Source: Telopea speciosissima
Taxonomy: Eukaryota; Streptophyta; Magnoliopsida; Proteales; Proteaceae
Direction: 5' to 3'
Length of the DNA: 64,000 nucleotides
Assembly: GCF_018873765.1 (NCBI RefSeq)
Contig: NC_057924.1
Location: 2,542,001-2,606,000 of the forward strand
The notes under the pieces are model-generated. The model ran no database searches and was not told where the DNA came from. It saw only the letters and a list, made by a program, of their open reading frames with translations. Every line of letters begins with the position of its first letter. The first letter of the stretch is position 1. Position numbers and translations under genes: made by a program. This document shows, in pieces, positions 1 to 20,188 of the stretch.

Positions 1-197
1 TTTGATTTTCCTTCTTCTCTCTATTTTTTTTTTATTTTTCTGGAAAACCTGCACTGCATTTTTGGGACTAATCATACACAACAAAGCCCTAACTTACGAT
101 TTCAGAATCCACACAAAAAAGAAACGGTGGTGAGAGAAGAAGGAAAAATGCAGTGCAGGTTTTCCAGGAAAAAAAAACAGAGAGAAGGAAAATCAAA
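1..197. repeat. Inverted repeat (hairpin) at the window edge
   Basis: Bases 1-63 and 144-197 are near-perfect reverse complements: a TTTGATTTTCCTTC outer part, a T-rich middle and a GGAAAACCTGCACTGCAT inner part. About 80 bases of unrelated loop separate them. The left arm touches the window edge and may extend further. This could be a small fold-back transposon; no target duplication can be checked because one end is missing. Confidence 0.75.
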
Positions 198-335
198 GTT
201 TGGTTAGTTTCGCCGAATGCCTAGAAGTAGATGATTAATGGCGGTGAGAGAAGAAGTTCCCAGGATCTGGCTCATGTCCAACCAAAATACCCTGTACCAA
301 GAAGGAAAACCCAGGTTTTAGGGTATCAGAACACA

Positions 336-599
336 AATGAGAGAGAAATAGAAAAGGAGAACGAAGAAGAGGGGAGAGTCAAATTATCTTCGACGTCGTT
401 CGCCGTTCAAAATGGCAAGATGGAGCTGATATCCCTAGAGCCAAATCCGTTCAAGAATGGCAAATGAGAGAGATAAATAGAAAAGGAGAGAGAAGAACAG
501 GGGAAAGTCATATTACCTAGTTCACCATTCGCCGTGGGATTGCATTCAAAATGGGAAGATGGAGATGAGATCCCTAGGGTTTGAGCAAATTCGACCACA
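336..599. repeat. Diverged tandem duplication upstream of the ABCC gene
   Basis: Two head-to-tail copies of a unit of about 127-135 bases, 336-462 and 463-599. Each has an AAATAGAAAAGGAGA start, a GTTCAAAATGG / CATTCAAAATGG centre and an AGATGGAG...ATCCCTAG end. It lies in the probable promoter region of the ABCC gene. Open frames across it look accidental. Confidence 0.6.
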
Positions 600-1065
600 G
601 AAAATAGAGAAAACCAATTTCGGGGGACGGGGAGATGAAAGAGGAACTAGGGTTCTCGGATTTGGTTTCAAATTTTGAAAAGTGCATCGGATCGGGTTCA
701 CACAAACGGGTGAGAGAGAGTGACATGGAACCAAATGGGATTAAAAATAGAGTTTAAGGTATACAGCCGTTGGATTCGTTGAATGCCAGGTGGAGCAATC
801 TCAGGGGGTGTTGCACCGTCTAACTCCCGCCTGCGGAACATTCTTGCCACTAGTGTACCAGCAAAATTTCGTCCCACGAGCCAGAGCCGGCTTGACTTTA
901 TACTTCCATCTCTCTCTTTCCAACCTGAATCTTCTCTAGTAAGTCAAGTGTCTGTGGCTTCGATGTCTTCTTATCTCTCCTTCAATCTACTTATACCAGA
1001 GAACCAAAACAGCGTTCGGAGGTGTCCAATCCAACGAGAGAAAGAAGAAAAGTTGCAGACACGAC

Positions 1066-1092
1066 CACGAGTACGAGTACGAGTACAAGCAC
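1066..1092 (+). repeat. ACGAGT microsatellite in the ABCC 5' leader
   Basis: Imperfect hexamer repeats (ACGAGT, drifting to ACAAGC) end a few bases before the chosen ATG at 1097. The frame stays open upstream and would read as a Thr/Ser run, but it contains no upstream ATG, so this is taken as 5' UTR. Confidence 0.6.
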
Positions 1093-1096
1093 GATC

Positions 1097-10005
<8,909 letters not shown>

Positions 10006-11080
10006 AATAATTCTGCTTCGAAAGGTTAAACTGATATTTGACTGGAAAAATATATTTATGCTGCTGTGTTCAGCTGATGTGCATTGTTTGATAATGATGA
10101 AAAGTATTCTGGATAAGATGGTTAAATAGGTGTTGAGGTTGCCTTCATTTAAGATGCATGGGTATATCATCTTGAAACTCTGTTGAATTCACTGGTTATG
10201 AGGTAAATTTAGGTACAAGTACAATAGATGTTTGCCTTTTTGTAAGCTGGTTACTACATAAAAATTTGAAAAGGGCAGTTTGAGGCTTTCAGCTGTTAGT
10301 TAATCCGGATTTGGAGGGACTATTCCCTCAACCTCAAAGACACTCTCAAGGATGAGGCAGAAAGTAGTGGATTGTAATGCAGATGAGATTTTGTTAGGTG
10401 TCTGAAGGAGATGATGATATATCTGGAGATTTACATACATAAATCAGACCAGACAAGATCACCATCAAATCTAAAAGCAAACTCAGCTAAATAATGAGTG
10501 ACCATGACATCAAGCCTTTGAGCACACACACACACAAAAAAACACTGAAAAATAAGAAGCGAAGTCCCTAGCTTTAATCCAAAAAAAAGTTATCCAATCA
10601 AAATCTTAATAAACTTTATTCTTGCAGTTGTTCACCATTAATCCAGGACAATGACAGTGTTATTCGCTCCCAACAGCTTTGCATGATGAATCCGTCACTC
10701 ATGTAAAAAACTTAGAAGAAGCCCAGAAATGGTTAAACAGAACCATTTTGGGTTTTTGGTGAATTTTCCCCCTTTTTGGTGCGAGATTTGAATTTATTTA
10801 TCAAAAATCAGAACCTTATAATCCAAAATAACCAAGAAAGAGGATTGTTACCCATCCAGAGTCCAGACTTCAAATTTATTTATCTAAAAATTTTGGGTTT
10901 TGTATAAACTAAAACGTTAGAATTTTGGTTTGGGGACCTGAAATGAAAATTTCCAAAAAGTCAATACTTTGGCTAAAATTTTGCTTATTAATTTTATCGA
11001 ATATTTTATTTGAGAACAAAATTCCAGTGGAAATATTCTTAAAGTTAGGCCTACGGTTTTAGAATATATTTTGAAAATTC
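10006..11080. other. 3' flank of the ABCC gene
   Basis: AT-rich sequence with presumed 3' UTR at the start. No gene, structured repeat or transposon ends recognised. Confidence 0.4.
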
Positions 11081-11226
11081 AGTGGGTGAGCCTTGGCATA
11101 ATGGTTAAGTTGAGCTATTGCAACTTGTTGGTTACGGATTCAAAACTTGGAAAAAAAGCCTCTCTTGTGAAGCAAGGGTAAGGCTATGTGCTTTTGCCCC
11201 TCTCAGACGCTGCAGTAGCAGAAGTA
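11081..11226 (+). mobile_element. Au-type SINE copy
   Basis: A tRNA-derived head GTGAGCCTTGGCATAATGG (A box region) is followed by GGTTACGGATTCAAAAC (B box), then the Au body GAAGCAAGGGTAAGGCTATG and a CAGACGCTGCAGTAGCAG tail corresponding to the Au CAGACCCCGCAATGGCGG region. It is diverged from the remembered Au consensus and the last 3' bases are missing or replaced by the adjacent fold-back element. Confidence 0.75.
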
Positions 11227-11227
11227 C

Positions 11228-11547
11228 AATTTTCATTTTTTTTTATCAATATTGTCCATGTTTCAAGTTTCAACCCACAAGAAGCTATATAAAAAATGGG
11301 GCGCTGTATTCTGTGCTGCAGCACAGGCTGCGCCCAGGCACATGGGGATGGGCGCAATGACTACCCTGTCCCCCTGAGTGGTAGGCCCATGTGCCTAGGT
11401 GCAGCCTGCGTTGCGGCACAGAGAACATTCTCTCATAAAAAATGGCTTCCTACTTGCATTCTTATTCTTATTTTTTATATAGCTTTCTGTGTTATCAGTT
11501 AAAACTTGAAACATGGACAATTCTGATAGAAAAAAATGAAAAATTAG
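11228..11547. mobile_element. Fold-back element with a nested palindrome
   Basis: Outer arms 11228-11297 and 11470-11547 are reverse complements, sharing TTGTCCATGTTTCAAGTTT and AGCTATATAAAAAA. The centre holds a second, GC-rich inverted repeat: GCACAGGCTGCGCCCAGGCA against TGCCTAGGTGCAGCCTGCG. The GC-rich core belongs to a dispersed family also seen at 14951-15047. The nested symmetry suggests one palindromic element inserted into another or a composite MITE. No transposase is present. Confidence 0.75.
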
Positions 11548-12401
11548 CAAATACAATTACTTTATATAAGTTGTAAAAATGTGATTTATTAAGTAATAAT
11601 AATAATTAAATGAGAAATTAAATCATCATTCAAAAGTTAGATATATAAAATCTATGTGAATGACAAAGTTTGGCACCATACTCCCTACTCTCTCTCCTTT
11701 GAGTTTGGTTCATTTTTGTGTCCATCCAAATTTTCATAACTATTAGTTTTTCAAAAATTTTGGTTTATCCTTTATATGCTTCCTTTTGTCTTTGAGGTAC
11801 TCTCTAGTTTTTTTTTTTTTCCTTATAAATATAAAGAATTTAATTTCAAAGTTCATTGCAAAACTTATTTTCCATCTTGATTTTCCTGACAACAAATGCC
11901 AATTAATTGGATCAAATTAGTTATAAGTTCTAAGTCGCATAACAAACCCTAATTAGCAATTTTGGAGGATTACATAGTAATGTCACATAATTTGTGAGTT
12001 TAATCAGCATTTTCATTTGCATACTTCCTTTGTTGAAGTAAGGGCAAATGATCTTATTTAAGATTTCATAAGAATGGACTTAGTGAACTCCCCCATTTCA
12101 TATACCGGAAAAAGGAATGACCTGGGGGGGTTTAGGATTGATCCCCGATACTGAATCAGATTGCACCAATAAAAATCCTTATCAGTTTGTGAAATGACAT
12201 AAAGAACCTCCGATGTCCCCAAGCATTGCCTCTTATCGTACGCGTGTTACAACAATTGCAATTTTCAATGAATTGACAAGTTCGACAACCAAATAATGCA
12301 ATTTTTTTTTTTAATCTTTTGGGGAGAGATCGACACACTACCCATATATTGACATCTCCCATGCTAAGCCAATGAGCACATCGGAATAAGTGCCTCATGA
12401 A
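11548..12401. other. AT-rich intergenic stretch
   Basis: No gene or clear repeat boundary recognised. Confidence 0.4.
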
Positions 12402-12957
12402 TTAGGGCTGCAATGAGGTTGGCTTGGGTCGGGTTTTTTAAAATCCCAGTCCAACTCTGAGTCCCCTTAGTTAGATCCACACCCAACTTGATCTTGACTC
12501 AAGGCCTAAAAAATCCAACCCTAACCCGCCCTCAGGGTCGGGCTAGGGTGACCCTGATTGGCACAGATCATGGAGAGGGGGAAGGGAGATGCACGGGCTG
12601 GGTTGGGTCTGGGAGAAAATTATCAATTTTACATTAAAAAAAAATATTATACTAAAATATATTATCACTTATTATTTTCATTTATAATATATATTATATA
12701 ACAAAATGTATGTGACGTTTTAAATTTGTAATATATATATTATATTAATATATATTTTATACTTAATCTTAAAATAGGGTTAAGTTGGGCTGTGCTGGGC
12801 CAAGTTTAGCCCAAGGGCTCAACCCGACCTTGACTCAAGGTAAAAAATTTTCAGTCTTGACCAAGCCCTCAGGGCCAAGAATCTCAGCCCAGATCCTTTT
12901 TGGACTCAAAGTGGACCAGGGCGGTTTCAAATAGACAGGCCAAACTTGCAGCCCTGG
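12402..12957. mobile_element. hAT-like non-autonomous element, TTAGGGCTG family
   Basis: Starts TTAGGGCTGCAATG and ends CTTGCAGCCCTGG, short inverted ends. The inside is GGGTTGGGTCGGG/CCCAACCC-rich at both sides and very AT-rich in the middle (about 12640-12775). A second copy with the same layout lies at 19605-20158. Flanking 8-mers (CTCATGAA left) give no clean target duplication here, so this copy is older or its right edge is misplaced. Confidence 0.65.
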
Positions 12958-14450
12958 ATGCATATAAAAAAAGGATTGGCTGTATTGAACCGATTGTAGT
13001 AAAAAAAAAATACATTTTTTGACTAAAAAAACCCATTTTTTCTACAGGCAGTGGCAAATCATTTTTCTATAATTTTTTTCCTTTCACAACAGTCACTCTT
13101 GAGAGCCTCACACTGGTTTTCAGATTTTCACACTATTATCAGTGATGGCAACACAACCCAGAATTTGAAGATCCTTCCTGATCAACACAATGATTGACTG
13201 TGTTAGTTTGGCGTATTAGAACTTTATGTGGTGATCCATTTTGCCCTGTTTGTCAATTAGTTGAAATTTTCTTTAAAATTGATTTTTTAGTTTCAGTGAA
13301 CGAACGTTATAAGAAACTTATTCAAACAGTGGCGTTTGGCTCTATGTGGAATTCGGATTTACCTTCTGTACCTCTCTCTCCTCTGGAAGATCCCATTTTG
13401 AAAGTTCCCATACAAAGAAAAGAGTCCAAGGGTAAGATGGTCAATGCACACTGCCTTGTGTCTACACAGCATGACAGGATGGGCAGTTCACGCCGTAAAA
13501 GATCTGGATCCGGAATATCTACTACTAATACATGAGAAGAGATGAGAAGCGGAAGGCACAAAATGGAGGGGAAACAATTCTAAAAATTAATTAGTTCTCT
13601 AGTTTTTTATCTCTGTTGGCATTTTCTCATACTTGTTTGTGTGTTTTATCTTGTTGTCACAAGCTCTTTTATAAAATAAAGGAGGTTAAGTAGAGCAAGA
13701 GACCTTCAATGTCCTCCTGTCTTTTCTTCAACCAAACATCTTCCGACTTTTCTCTTGAACATTTTTCTCTATTGTTACTATTCTTATTACACAAACAGAA
13801 ACCCAGACACAGTACTCTTCTTGATTAATGTTGTTAATTTTCCCAATCAGCTTGAGTTCACAGGAGAAGAAACTCTGTCACTAGCTGTTGATTTGGTGTT
13901 GGTCTTGGTCTAAAAAATCTGTGTAGACCTTGTTTTTTTGGTCTTATAAATTATGCTTTCGTAAAGGGATGTGAGGGTTAGAGTTTTGTAATTTCTTCAT
14001 CTGAATGAATACTGGAAGCTAGTTCTGGTTTATTGCTCAGCTGTGGACGTAGTCCATCATAAATGAACCACATAAATCTTAGTGTTTTGTGTATGTGATT
14101 CTCTTTCGGTTTGATTTCTTTTTTGGGAGGGGGTTGGTAATCGTTGTTCTGCTGCTGCGTTGTTAATTTCTAACACATATAATTGTGGATACACCAGAGC
14201 TTAACCCAAGAAAACTGAGAAACGATGGAGGCATGAAAGCAGAACGCTGTTAATACTCACATTGGGCAGGGGATGGGCATGATCAAAGTGATGAAGCACA
14301 AGGTGAGGTTTGGGTGGGTTTAGGCTTAATTGATATCTTAGACCAGAGGTGGAGACTGGAGACAACCCAATGCCTAGCCCTAGTTTCTAAATATATCAAT
14401 TTAGAGTGGAAACGTTATTACAATTAACCAAGACAATTACTGATTAGGCT
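12958..14450. other. Intergenic region without recognised gene
   Basis: Holds an open frame at 13194-13535 (+) with no recognisable domain and no ATG at its reported start. The surrounding DNA is AT-rich with homopolymer runs. Nothing else supported. Confidence 0.35.
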
Positions 14451-14580
14451 GCGTTTGGTATGGATTCTTGAAATGCATGTTGAGATGATCCTGAAATCTT
14501 ATACGGGCGTATCATTTCTTTCCAATAAAAAATCACATTCTAGGATTTCAAGATCACCAAAAGAAGAAACTTTGTACCAT
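14450..14580. mobile_element. Possible Tourist-like MITE end
   Basis: A TTA followed by GGCTGCGTTTGGTATGG at about 14450 matches the terminal repeat style of PIF/Harbinger (Tourist) MITEs. A matching right end was not found within the next 150 bases, so this is a solitary or decayed end. Confidence 0.35.
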
Positions 14581-14950
14581 TAAAAATGTATGAACATGAG
14601 AGAATATATTGAAAAGGTCAGATTCTAGAAGTTAATTTTGCTATTAGATTAAACAAAAAGTAGTGATTACTTTCAGAAACCCCATTGGACAATAGAGCAT
14701 AAAAGCCTAACTTTACCAGATCAAATCTGTGTGACTTTTTTATTTGGGTGGTAAAAAATGTAAGATTTATGAAGCTGGAAAGCACTCCATTGTAAGCTTG
14801 TAAGCTAACTTGCATATGAATAAGAGCCTAACTTTCTGGGGGTTTTTTTTTTGTTTTTTTTTTCCCCTCCCTTTTCCGCAAAAAGATAATATCAGTATGA
14901 ATTGGCTGGCTGAAAGCATTATGGTCTAATTTTCCTTGCCATTTTCTTTA

Positions 14951-15047
14951 GAGGCACTGTTCTCTGTGCCGCAGCGCAGGCTACGCCCAGACACATGAGG
15001 GTAGGCACAATGACCACCCTGCCCCCTAGTGACAGAACATTCTTCCT
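14951..15047. repeat. Dispersed GC-rich repeat, second copy
   Basis: TGTTCTCTGTGCCGCAGCGC followed by AGGCTACGCCCAGACACATG matches the reverse complement of the right inner arm of the fold-back element at 11228-11547. It stands alone here in an AT-rich setting, so the core disperses independently of the outer arms. Confidence 0.6.
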
Positions 15048-15350
15048 TTTCTTTTTGTGTTAATTGAGAGGAACAAATAGAAGAGAGGCATAAGTAAATG
15101 AATCAGTGGAAAAGAAAAGGGTCTTGTTGATGGTGAGAGTTTGTGAAGTGAATTGAAGAAGAAGAATTAGAAGAATTTGGAAAAATAGTTTTACGTAGTT
15201 TACGGTTCATAAAAATATCCTCTTTGTAATCTTGCTATCATCAAATTCCTATGCATCGGAATGGGTCAGTGCATCTCTAATGCGTCCAACAAACAAATCC
15301 ATGCAACACAAAGACAAAACACAACCTTCTCATCACGTCCTTTCCACTTC

Positions 15351-15352
15351 CA

Positions 15353-15383
<31 letters not shown>

Positions 15384-15443
15384 AGATCTTTGCCTGAACC
15401 ATGATCTTATAAGTTCTCTTCTCTTCTCTCTCTCTCTCTCTCT
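15351..15443 (+). repeat. CT microsatellites
   Basis: Two (CT)n runs, about 15351-15378 and 15421-15443, separated by about 40 bases. Confidence 0.85.
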
Positions 15444-15954
15444 GTGGTTATTTTTGTCAACGATGGCTTGCACCTCTTATTACGTTTTTATAATTAAAAT
15501 AGGACCGTTGGAATTTATGTATAATTAATTAATGGAATCTATTTATAAATGTTTCATTTGTTGTGACTTCTGAGGTCAAAATGATGAATAGTCAAACGAA
15601 GAATTAAAAAAAAAAAAAGATAAATAAAACAAAAACTTTACATGTCCCACCGTGCGGTGTGTCTGGATGTCTTAACCAACTATAGAATTAGAGTTACACT
15701 TAATCTAATTATATAAGGGATTATAATAATAGGATTAGAGTAGGCACTAGCTAGCTTCACTACACGTGAACAGATTGGTAATTGGTTGGATTTGCTTCTT
15801 AAAGAGATTTGGGTTACATAAAATACAAACCAAATACCTTCAATTCTCTTTCTAGTGTATTTTCATTTTTGTATTCATTAACATGAATACATGGTGAGTA
15901 TGTAAAAATAATTGCAAGAATAAACAATGTCAATGTCTCATAGTATGTCGTATG

Positions 15955-16290
15955 TAGGGGTGTCAAATGGATGGTTTGGTCTGATTTCGTTGGTTTTTTT
16001 TTATTTTTTCTCTTATTTTTTGTATATATTGGGTTAGATTGAAGCTTAGTTTCGGTTTATTTTACGACCCCCTTTTTGGTCTATTATCTGTCTGCTCTTG
16101 ATTTTTCACATGTAAAAAAAGAATAAAATTTTATTAATCAATTTTATCGGTCAGTTTTGGCCTCTAAGCGGCTTTTTAAAACTAAAACAAAATCAAACCA
16201 ATAAGGAGTTTGGTTGGTTGATTTTGGTTTGTTTCAATTCCTTTCAATGAGTTCAATAGGTCTAGTCTCATTTTTGACAACCTTACTTGG
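15955..16290. mobile_element. Probable hAT-like MITE, AGGGGTGTCAA type
   Basis: Left end TAGGGGTGTCAAATGG and right end CATTTTTGACAACCTTA are imperfect inverted repeats. The inside repeats GGTTTGGTTT / AAACCAAA words, typical of this MITE group. No clear target duplication. Confidence 0.5.
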
Positions 16291-17261
16291 AGTTTTTTTT
16301 TTTCTTTCCTCCGTTTCATAGATACCACTTGGTTGATTCTCATTGGTCTTGAGTTGTAATAATTTTTTTTCATGCTAAGCAAGATTTATGTGATTATCAA
16401 TCGAAAAAGAAAACAAGTATCCTTTTGTTGAAGGTCGTTCAAACTTTTCCTAGGAGTATTGCATGGGTTACTTTAGCGTTGTAGGGCCCGGTACTCGAAC
16501 ATTAGCTTGAGGCATTTTCTCTACCCCTTCTTACCTTGAAAAAACAAGGTAAAATTTATTTGATTTGTCCAACTATCTAACACTTCTCACACCTAAATTT
16601 ACTGATGTGATCTTGCATCTGAAATCTCCCTTGATCAAAAGCAACTTTATTTTTTTACCCCAACCCTACCAAAAAACAAAAGGAAAACATAATTTTGTTG
16701 GCAAACATTTCAGGATTTCCCATAGGAGTGAGCTGTTTCAATTTGTAACGGACGGAAATTAGGTGGCAACCTTTAGGCATCTACTGCTCTCTCTCTTCAA
16801 ATCTTTCTTCGTCTTCATAATGAAGAAGTAGAAACTGAGAAAGAAAAACAACAACAAAAACAACAAACATCTGCTTAACCCGAGAAGAGAAAAGAGAAAA
16901 GAGAGTGTGAAGCAATAAAAGTAAAGATTGGTTCGAGGTCTCACCCTTGGACTCTTTTCTTTGGCTCCTTCTTCCCTTCTCTCGATACCCATAAATCCCT
17001 TTGGCGTGTGGACACTCCCCCAACAGTCCAACCCTCTCTCTCTCTCTCTCCATTCACAAGTCAAATCCCTCTTACAGTCTTACCCATTACCCCCTACAAA
17101 TACTAGCTCTCTCCTCCCCCCCTTTTCTCTCTCTCTCACTTTCTCTCACACATTGATTCAGTCACTTATACTGGATCTACACCGATCAAAAGCTGAAAAG
17201 CAAAACTAAACAAAAATGGTGGTGGGAGGAAAGAGGTACTGAGGAATATACATATTATACA
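16291..17261 (+). promoter_or_regulatory. Upstream region and CT-rich leader of the SNEEZY-like gene
   Basis: From about 16930 the sequence is strongly CT-rich, with a (CT)n run near 17034-17050 and further CT runs to 17155, as is common in plant 5' leaders. Open frames on both strands here are low-complexity by-products. No specific operator is claimed. Confidence 0.4.
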
Positions 17262-17783
17262 ATGGTAATGGCGGAAGAGAGAGAAAAGAGGGTGAAGGTA
17301 GAGGTAGTAAAGTTCTTGTTTTCCATAAACGACCACAGAGACTTACTGGTAGAGATACTAAAGCGACTGGACGGCAGGTCCCTCGGGGTGGCAGCCTGCG
17401 TGTGCCGCCAATGGAGATCCCTTACCCGTAACGATTGGCTTTGGGAGAACATTTGCTTCCGCCACGTTTCACCACCACCTTACGATGTGAGACCAGTGGT
17501 GATGGCTTTGGGTGGGTATCGCCGCCTCTACATGGTTTGTCTCCGCCCACTCCTGACTCGCCGTGGTCGTGACTCAGAGCGAATGAGGAGTAATAATAAC
17601 AACAGGGTTTGGACTCGGGATGAAGTGCAGCTCTCACTCTCCCTCTTCTCCATCGATTACTACGAGAGGTTGGGCTTAAACAGTGAAACCACTTCCTCCT
17701 CCACATCGTCGTCTTCTTCTTCTTCTTCTTCTTCCACGTCCACTTCCTCCCTTATGTTCCTCTGCAAGGCGGTGAACGTTTGA
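17262..17783 (+). CDS. SNE: F-box protein, SNEEZY/SLEEPY2-like (gibberellin signalling)
   Basis: Intronless gene of 173 residues. An F-box spans about residues 20-66 (DLLVEILKRLDGRSL, VCRQWRSL, DWLWENICFRH), the part that binds SKP1 in an SCF ubiquitin ligase. After it come the two motifs seen in SLY1/GID2 and SNE proteins: VVMALGGYRRLY (GGF-like) and VQLSLSLFSIDYYERL (LSL). These contact DELLA repressors so that they are ubiquitinated in gibberellin response. The GGY form and the FLCKAVNV end fit SNE (SLY2) better than SLY1. A serine-rich stretch of about 20 residues (143-165), made by TCT/TCC repeats, interrupts the C-terminal part. Start could instead be the ATG at 17268. Single exon agrees with the family. 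Confidence 0.88.
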   Translation: MVMAEEREKRVKVEVVKFLFSINDHRDLLVEILKRLDGRSLGVAACVCRQWRSLTRNDWLWENICFRHVSPPPYDVRPVVMALGGYRRLYMVCLRPLLTRRGRDSERMRSNNNNRVWTRDEVQLSLSLFSIDYYERLGLNSETTSSSTSSSSSSSSSSTSTSSLMFLCKAVNV

Positions 17784-17841
17784 TGCTTCCCCTGTTTGTT
17801 AGTTCATGGCAACTGGAGAAAGATAAGTTTTTTTTGATATT

Positions 17842-17843
<2 letters not shown>

Positions 17844-17873
<30 letters not shown>
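17844..17873 (+). repeat. ATT microsatellite in the 3' flank
   Basis: About nine ATT units shortly after the SNEEZY-like stop codon, probably within its 3' UTR. Confidence 0.85.
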
Positions 17874-18424
17874 ATGTTAGTTATCCATTGAAAGCTGAAC
17901 TGGAATAAATATTTGATTTTTATGTATTTGAGATTCTGAGGTTTATTCATTTCTTCGTCAAATAATGCCGGTGCCAGAGCTAGAAAAATCACCATTATTG
18001 TTAATATGTAAGCACTGATGAGATGGAAATTTTCCATTAAAGTTCAAGAGTTGAGATTTAAATTTGGTTTGTCACTTCCAGTTTCAAGCATTTTAGTGTA
18101 ACAGAATAAACAGTAAGAACAACTCGTTTGAGACATGAGAAGGTACAGAGAGTAACAGTTTGGGGGAAACTCTGAATTTCGTTTTTTTGCTGCAGCAGTG
18201 TTCTACTGCAAAATTACTACTGTTTCTGTTTCAATATGATGTCTGTCAACCAGGAGTTGTGGAACCCACGTTTGGTGAAAGAAGAGGGTACTATTTGAGT
18301 AATTCTAACAACAAAAAGGAAAAAAGGGTTAGGAGAATTTCCATGTCAGTGATTAATCAATCAATACCATTATCAGGGTTTGAGGAATCAGAATTGAATC
18401 GCCAATAAAAACAATGTAGTAAAA

Positions 18425-18545
18425 AAAAATGGCACCGGTGGCGTCAGTGGTTCTTGCAATAAAATCGAAAATTTCATCCAAATCAATGCTTCTATATATG
18501 CATTCTCATTGGTCACCGCGCTGGTGCAGAGGCTACAAGACTGAT
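18425..18545. repeat. Dispersed repeat, partial copy
   Basis: The part TGCATTCTCATTGGTCACCG plus a GCAGAGGCTAC end resembles the 3' halves of copies near 29930-30095 and 40380-40600. This copy is partial and diverged. Confidence 0.4.
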
Positions 18546-18963
18546 TAGTTTTCTTATCCAAAAATATATTAGAATAAATAAAATAGGCAAGATATAAGCT
18601 AACTTAACAAGAAACTCAGAGGGATCACAAATCAAGACCTCATTCATCATCTAACCAGACATCCCCGCTTGCTTCTTATTCCAGAAATCTGAAATAACCC
18701 TGATTCGCTTGGTTGCAAGGTTATAGATATCAGTATCAATCTTTGACGATATTGATATGTATCACTCTGGTATAGGAACGTATTGATTCAAGATCCCACA
18801 AAAGTAATAAAAAAGAAAAAGTTGGGCACACCACCATGGAAAAAAGCCTCTTTACTCTTCTGTTTCCAGCCCTATGATTGGTGTATGGTAGTATACTAAA
18901 ACCGGCAACATGCCCATCGCTCTCTTTAAAAATAAAAAAACCCCATGTATTAGTAGATGCATT

Positions 18964-19146
18964 GGGATCCTCTACTACCGAGATGCGCCTACTGCCGTAT
19001 GCACCCTAGACACAGCAAGGTGGTGAAAAAACCATCTTACCCTTGGCCGAGCGCCTTGCCAAAGTGGAAGTAAGGCGGTCTTTTTCGTCTTGCTGTGCTG
19101 TGTGTGGAGCACACAGAAGTAGGGGCAACTCGAAAGTAGAGATCCA
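18964..19146. mobile_element. Fold-back element
   Basis: Arms 18964-19018 and 19089-19146 are reverse complements: GGATCCTCTACTACCGAGAT against ACTCGAAAGTAGAGATCC, and an inner CACAGCAAG against CTTGCTGTG. About 70 bases separate them. No coding capacity. Confidence 0.6.
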
Positions 19147-19416
19147 GATCCGTAATAGATACATTGATCCTTGGTTGGTTGGTCTACAGATCTGCTACCT
19201 ATACTCCTTTCCTTTTCTAATTTTTCAGTGGTGGATCTAAGATTTACGGTCTATTCATCAAAGACAAAATAGGAGCGGAAAAGAGAGATCTACCACCCCA
19301 TGCATTGATGTTGACCTCTCAAAGCAAAGCTGTATGGAACAATGCATCCCCTTGTATGTATGTGCATCACACGTGTTTTCTGATTTTCCTGCTTTCGTGT
19401 GTAAGTGGCCTGAAGC

Positions 19417-20188
19417 CATGGTTTTAGGGTATCGGTATATACAGGCCCCAATCCGTAGCAGTATCGACATCGATACCAACATCGATACCTGACTGATACC
19501 AAATCTATGATACAATACCGACAGAAAGTAAAATGGTAAAAAAATGATACGATATGGATGTCTTTGACGGCAAAACTGTCCAATATGGACAGATACATAT
19601 CAGATTAGGGTGAAACAAGACCGGGTTGGGTTGGGTTTTTTAAAACCCTAGTCCAACCCTAAATCCACTTAACTCAACCCAAGCCCAGCCCAGCCCTGAT
19701 TCACCCTGATCGGGCCGGGCTGACCCTTATTGACCCTGATTTTTGCTAGGACCTGGTTCACCTTGACTGGCTTTGTTTTTTTTTGCCATTTACAACGTTT
19801 TATGCATTAAAAAAATGAGACATGTGATTGGGTATTGGTTTGTTTAATACTCAATTGACTATTAGATTTTTCTTTGGATTAAAAGCCTTAACCCAATCTT
19901 AAAATTGTAAATATTTTGTTCAATAGATAATTAGATATTTAATAAAAATTACAAAATATAGACAATAAATAATAAAGCATAACCTAACACAAGGCCGAGA
20001 TGGGCTTAGCCCAAGGCCTCGACCTTGGCCCAGCCCCACCCTGACTCAGGGACTGAAAATTTCAACCCTAACCCGCCCTTTAGGTTGAAAAATCCAGCCT
20101 AGGCCCTGTTCGGGCTCAGAGCGGGCTCGGGCTGACAAGGCCAAACTTACAGCCCTAATTATCAGACATACCATGAACTAAAACCATG
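19417..20188. mobile_element. hAT-like MITE (CATGGTTTTAG family) carrying a nested element
   Basis: Ends CATGGTTTTAG and CTAAAACCATG are perfect inverted repeats. Flanks CCTGAAGC (19409-19416) and GCTGAAGC (20189-20196) form an 8-bp target duplication with one mismatch, as expected of hAT elements. The inside has the GATATCGATACC-type words seen in other copies. A second element (19605-20158) is inserted within it. Confidence 0.75.
19605..20158. mobile_element. hAT-like non-autonomous element, TTAGGG family, nested
   Basis: Starts TTAGGGTGAAAC and ends CTTACAGCCCTAA. Flanks ATATCAGA and TTATCAGA match at 7 of 8 bases. Its GGGTTGGGTTGGG sides and AT-rich centre match the element at 12402-12957. 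Being inside the 19417 element, it inserted later. Confidence 0.7.

Noticed and set aside
1022-1096. Upstream extension of the ABCC frame (Thr/Ser-rich)
   Set aside because: No ATG in this part; the reading is a translated ACGAGT microsatellite.
13194-13535. Open frame of 113 codons in the intergenic region
   Set aside because: No domain, no ATG at its start, and an overlapping frame of similar length on the other strand; composition looks accidental.
16759-17209. Overlapping frames of 90-101 codons on both strands upstream of the SNEEZY-like gene
   Set aside because: They come from CT-rich low-complexity leader sequence and read as Ser/Leu/Phe or Arg/Glu runs.
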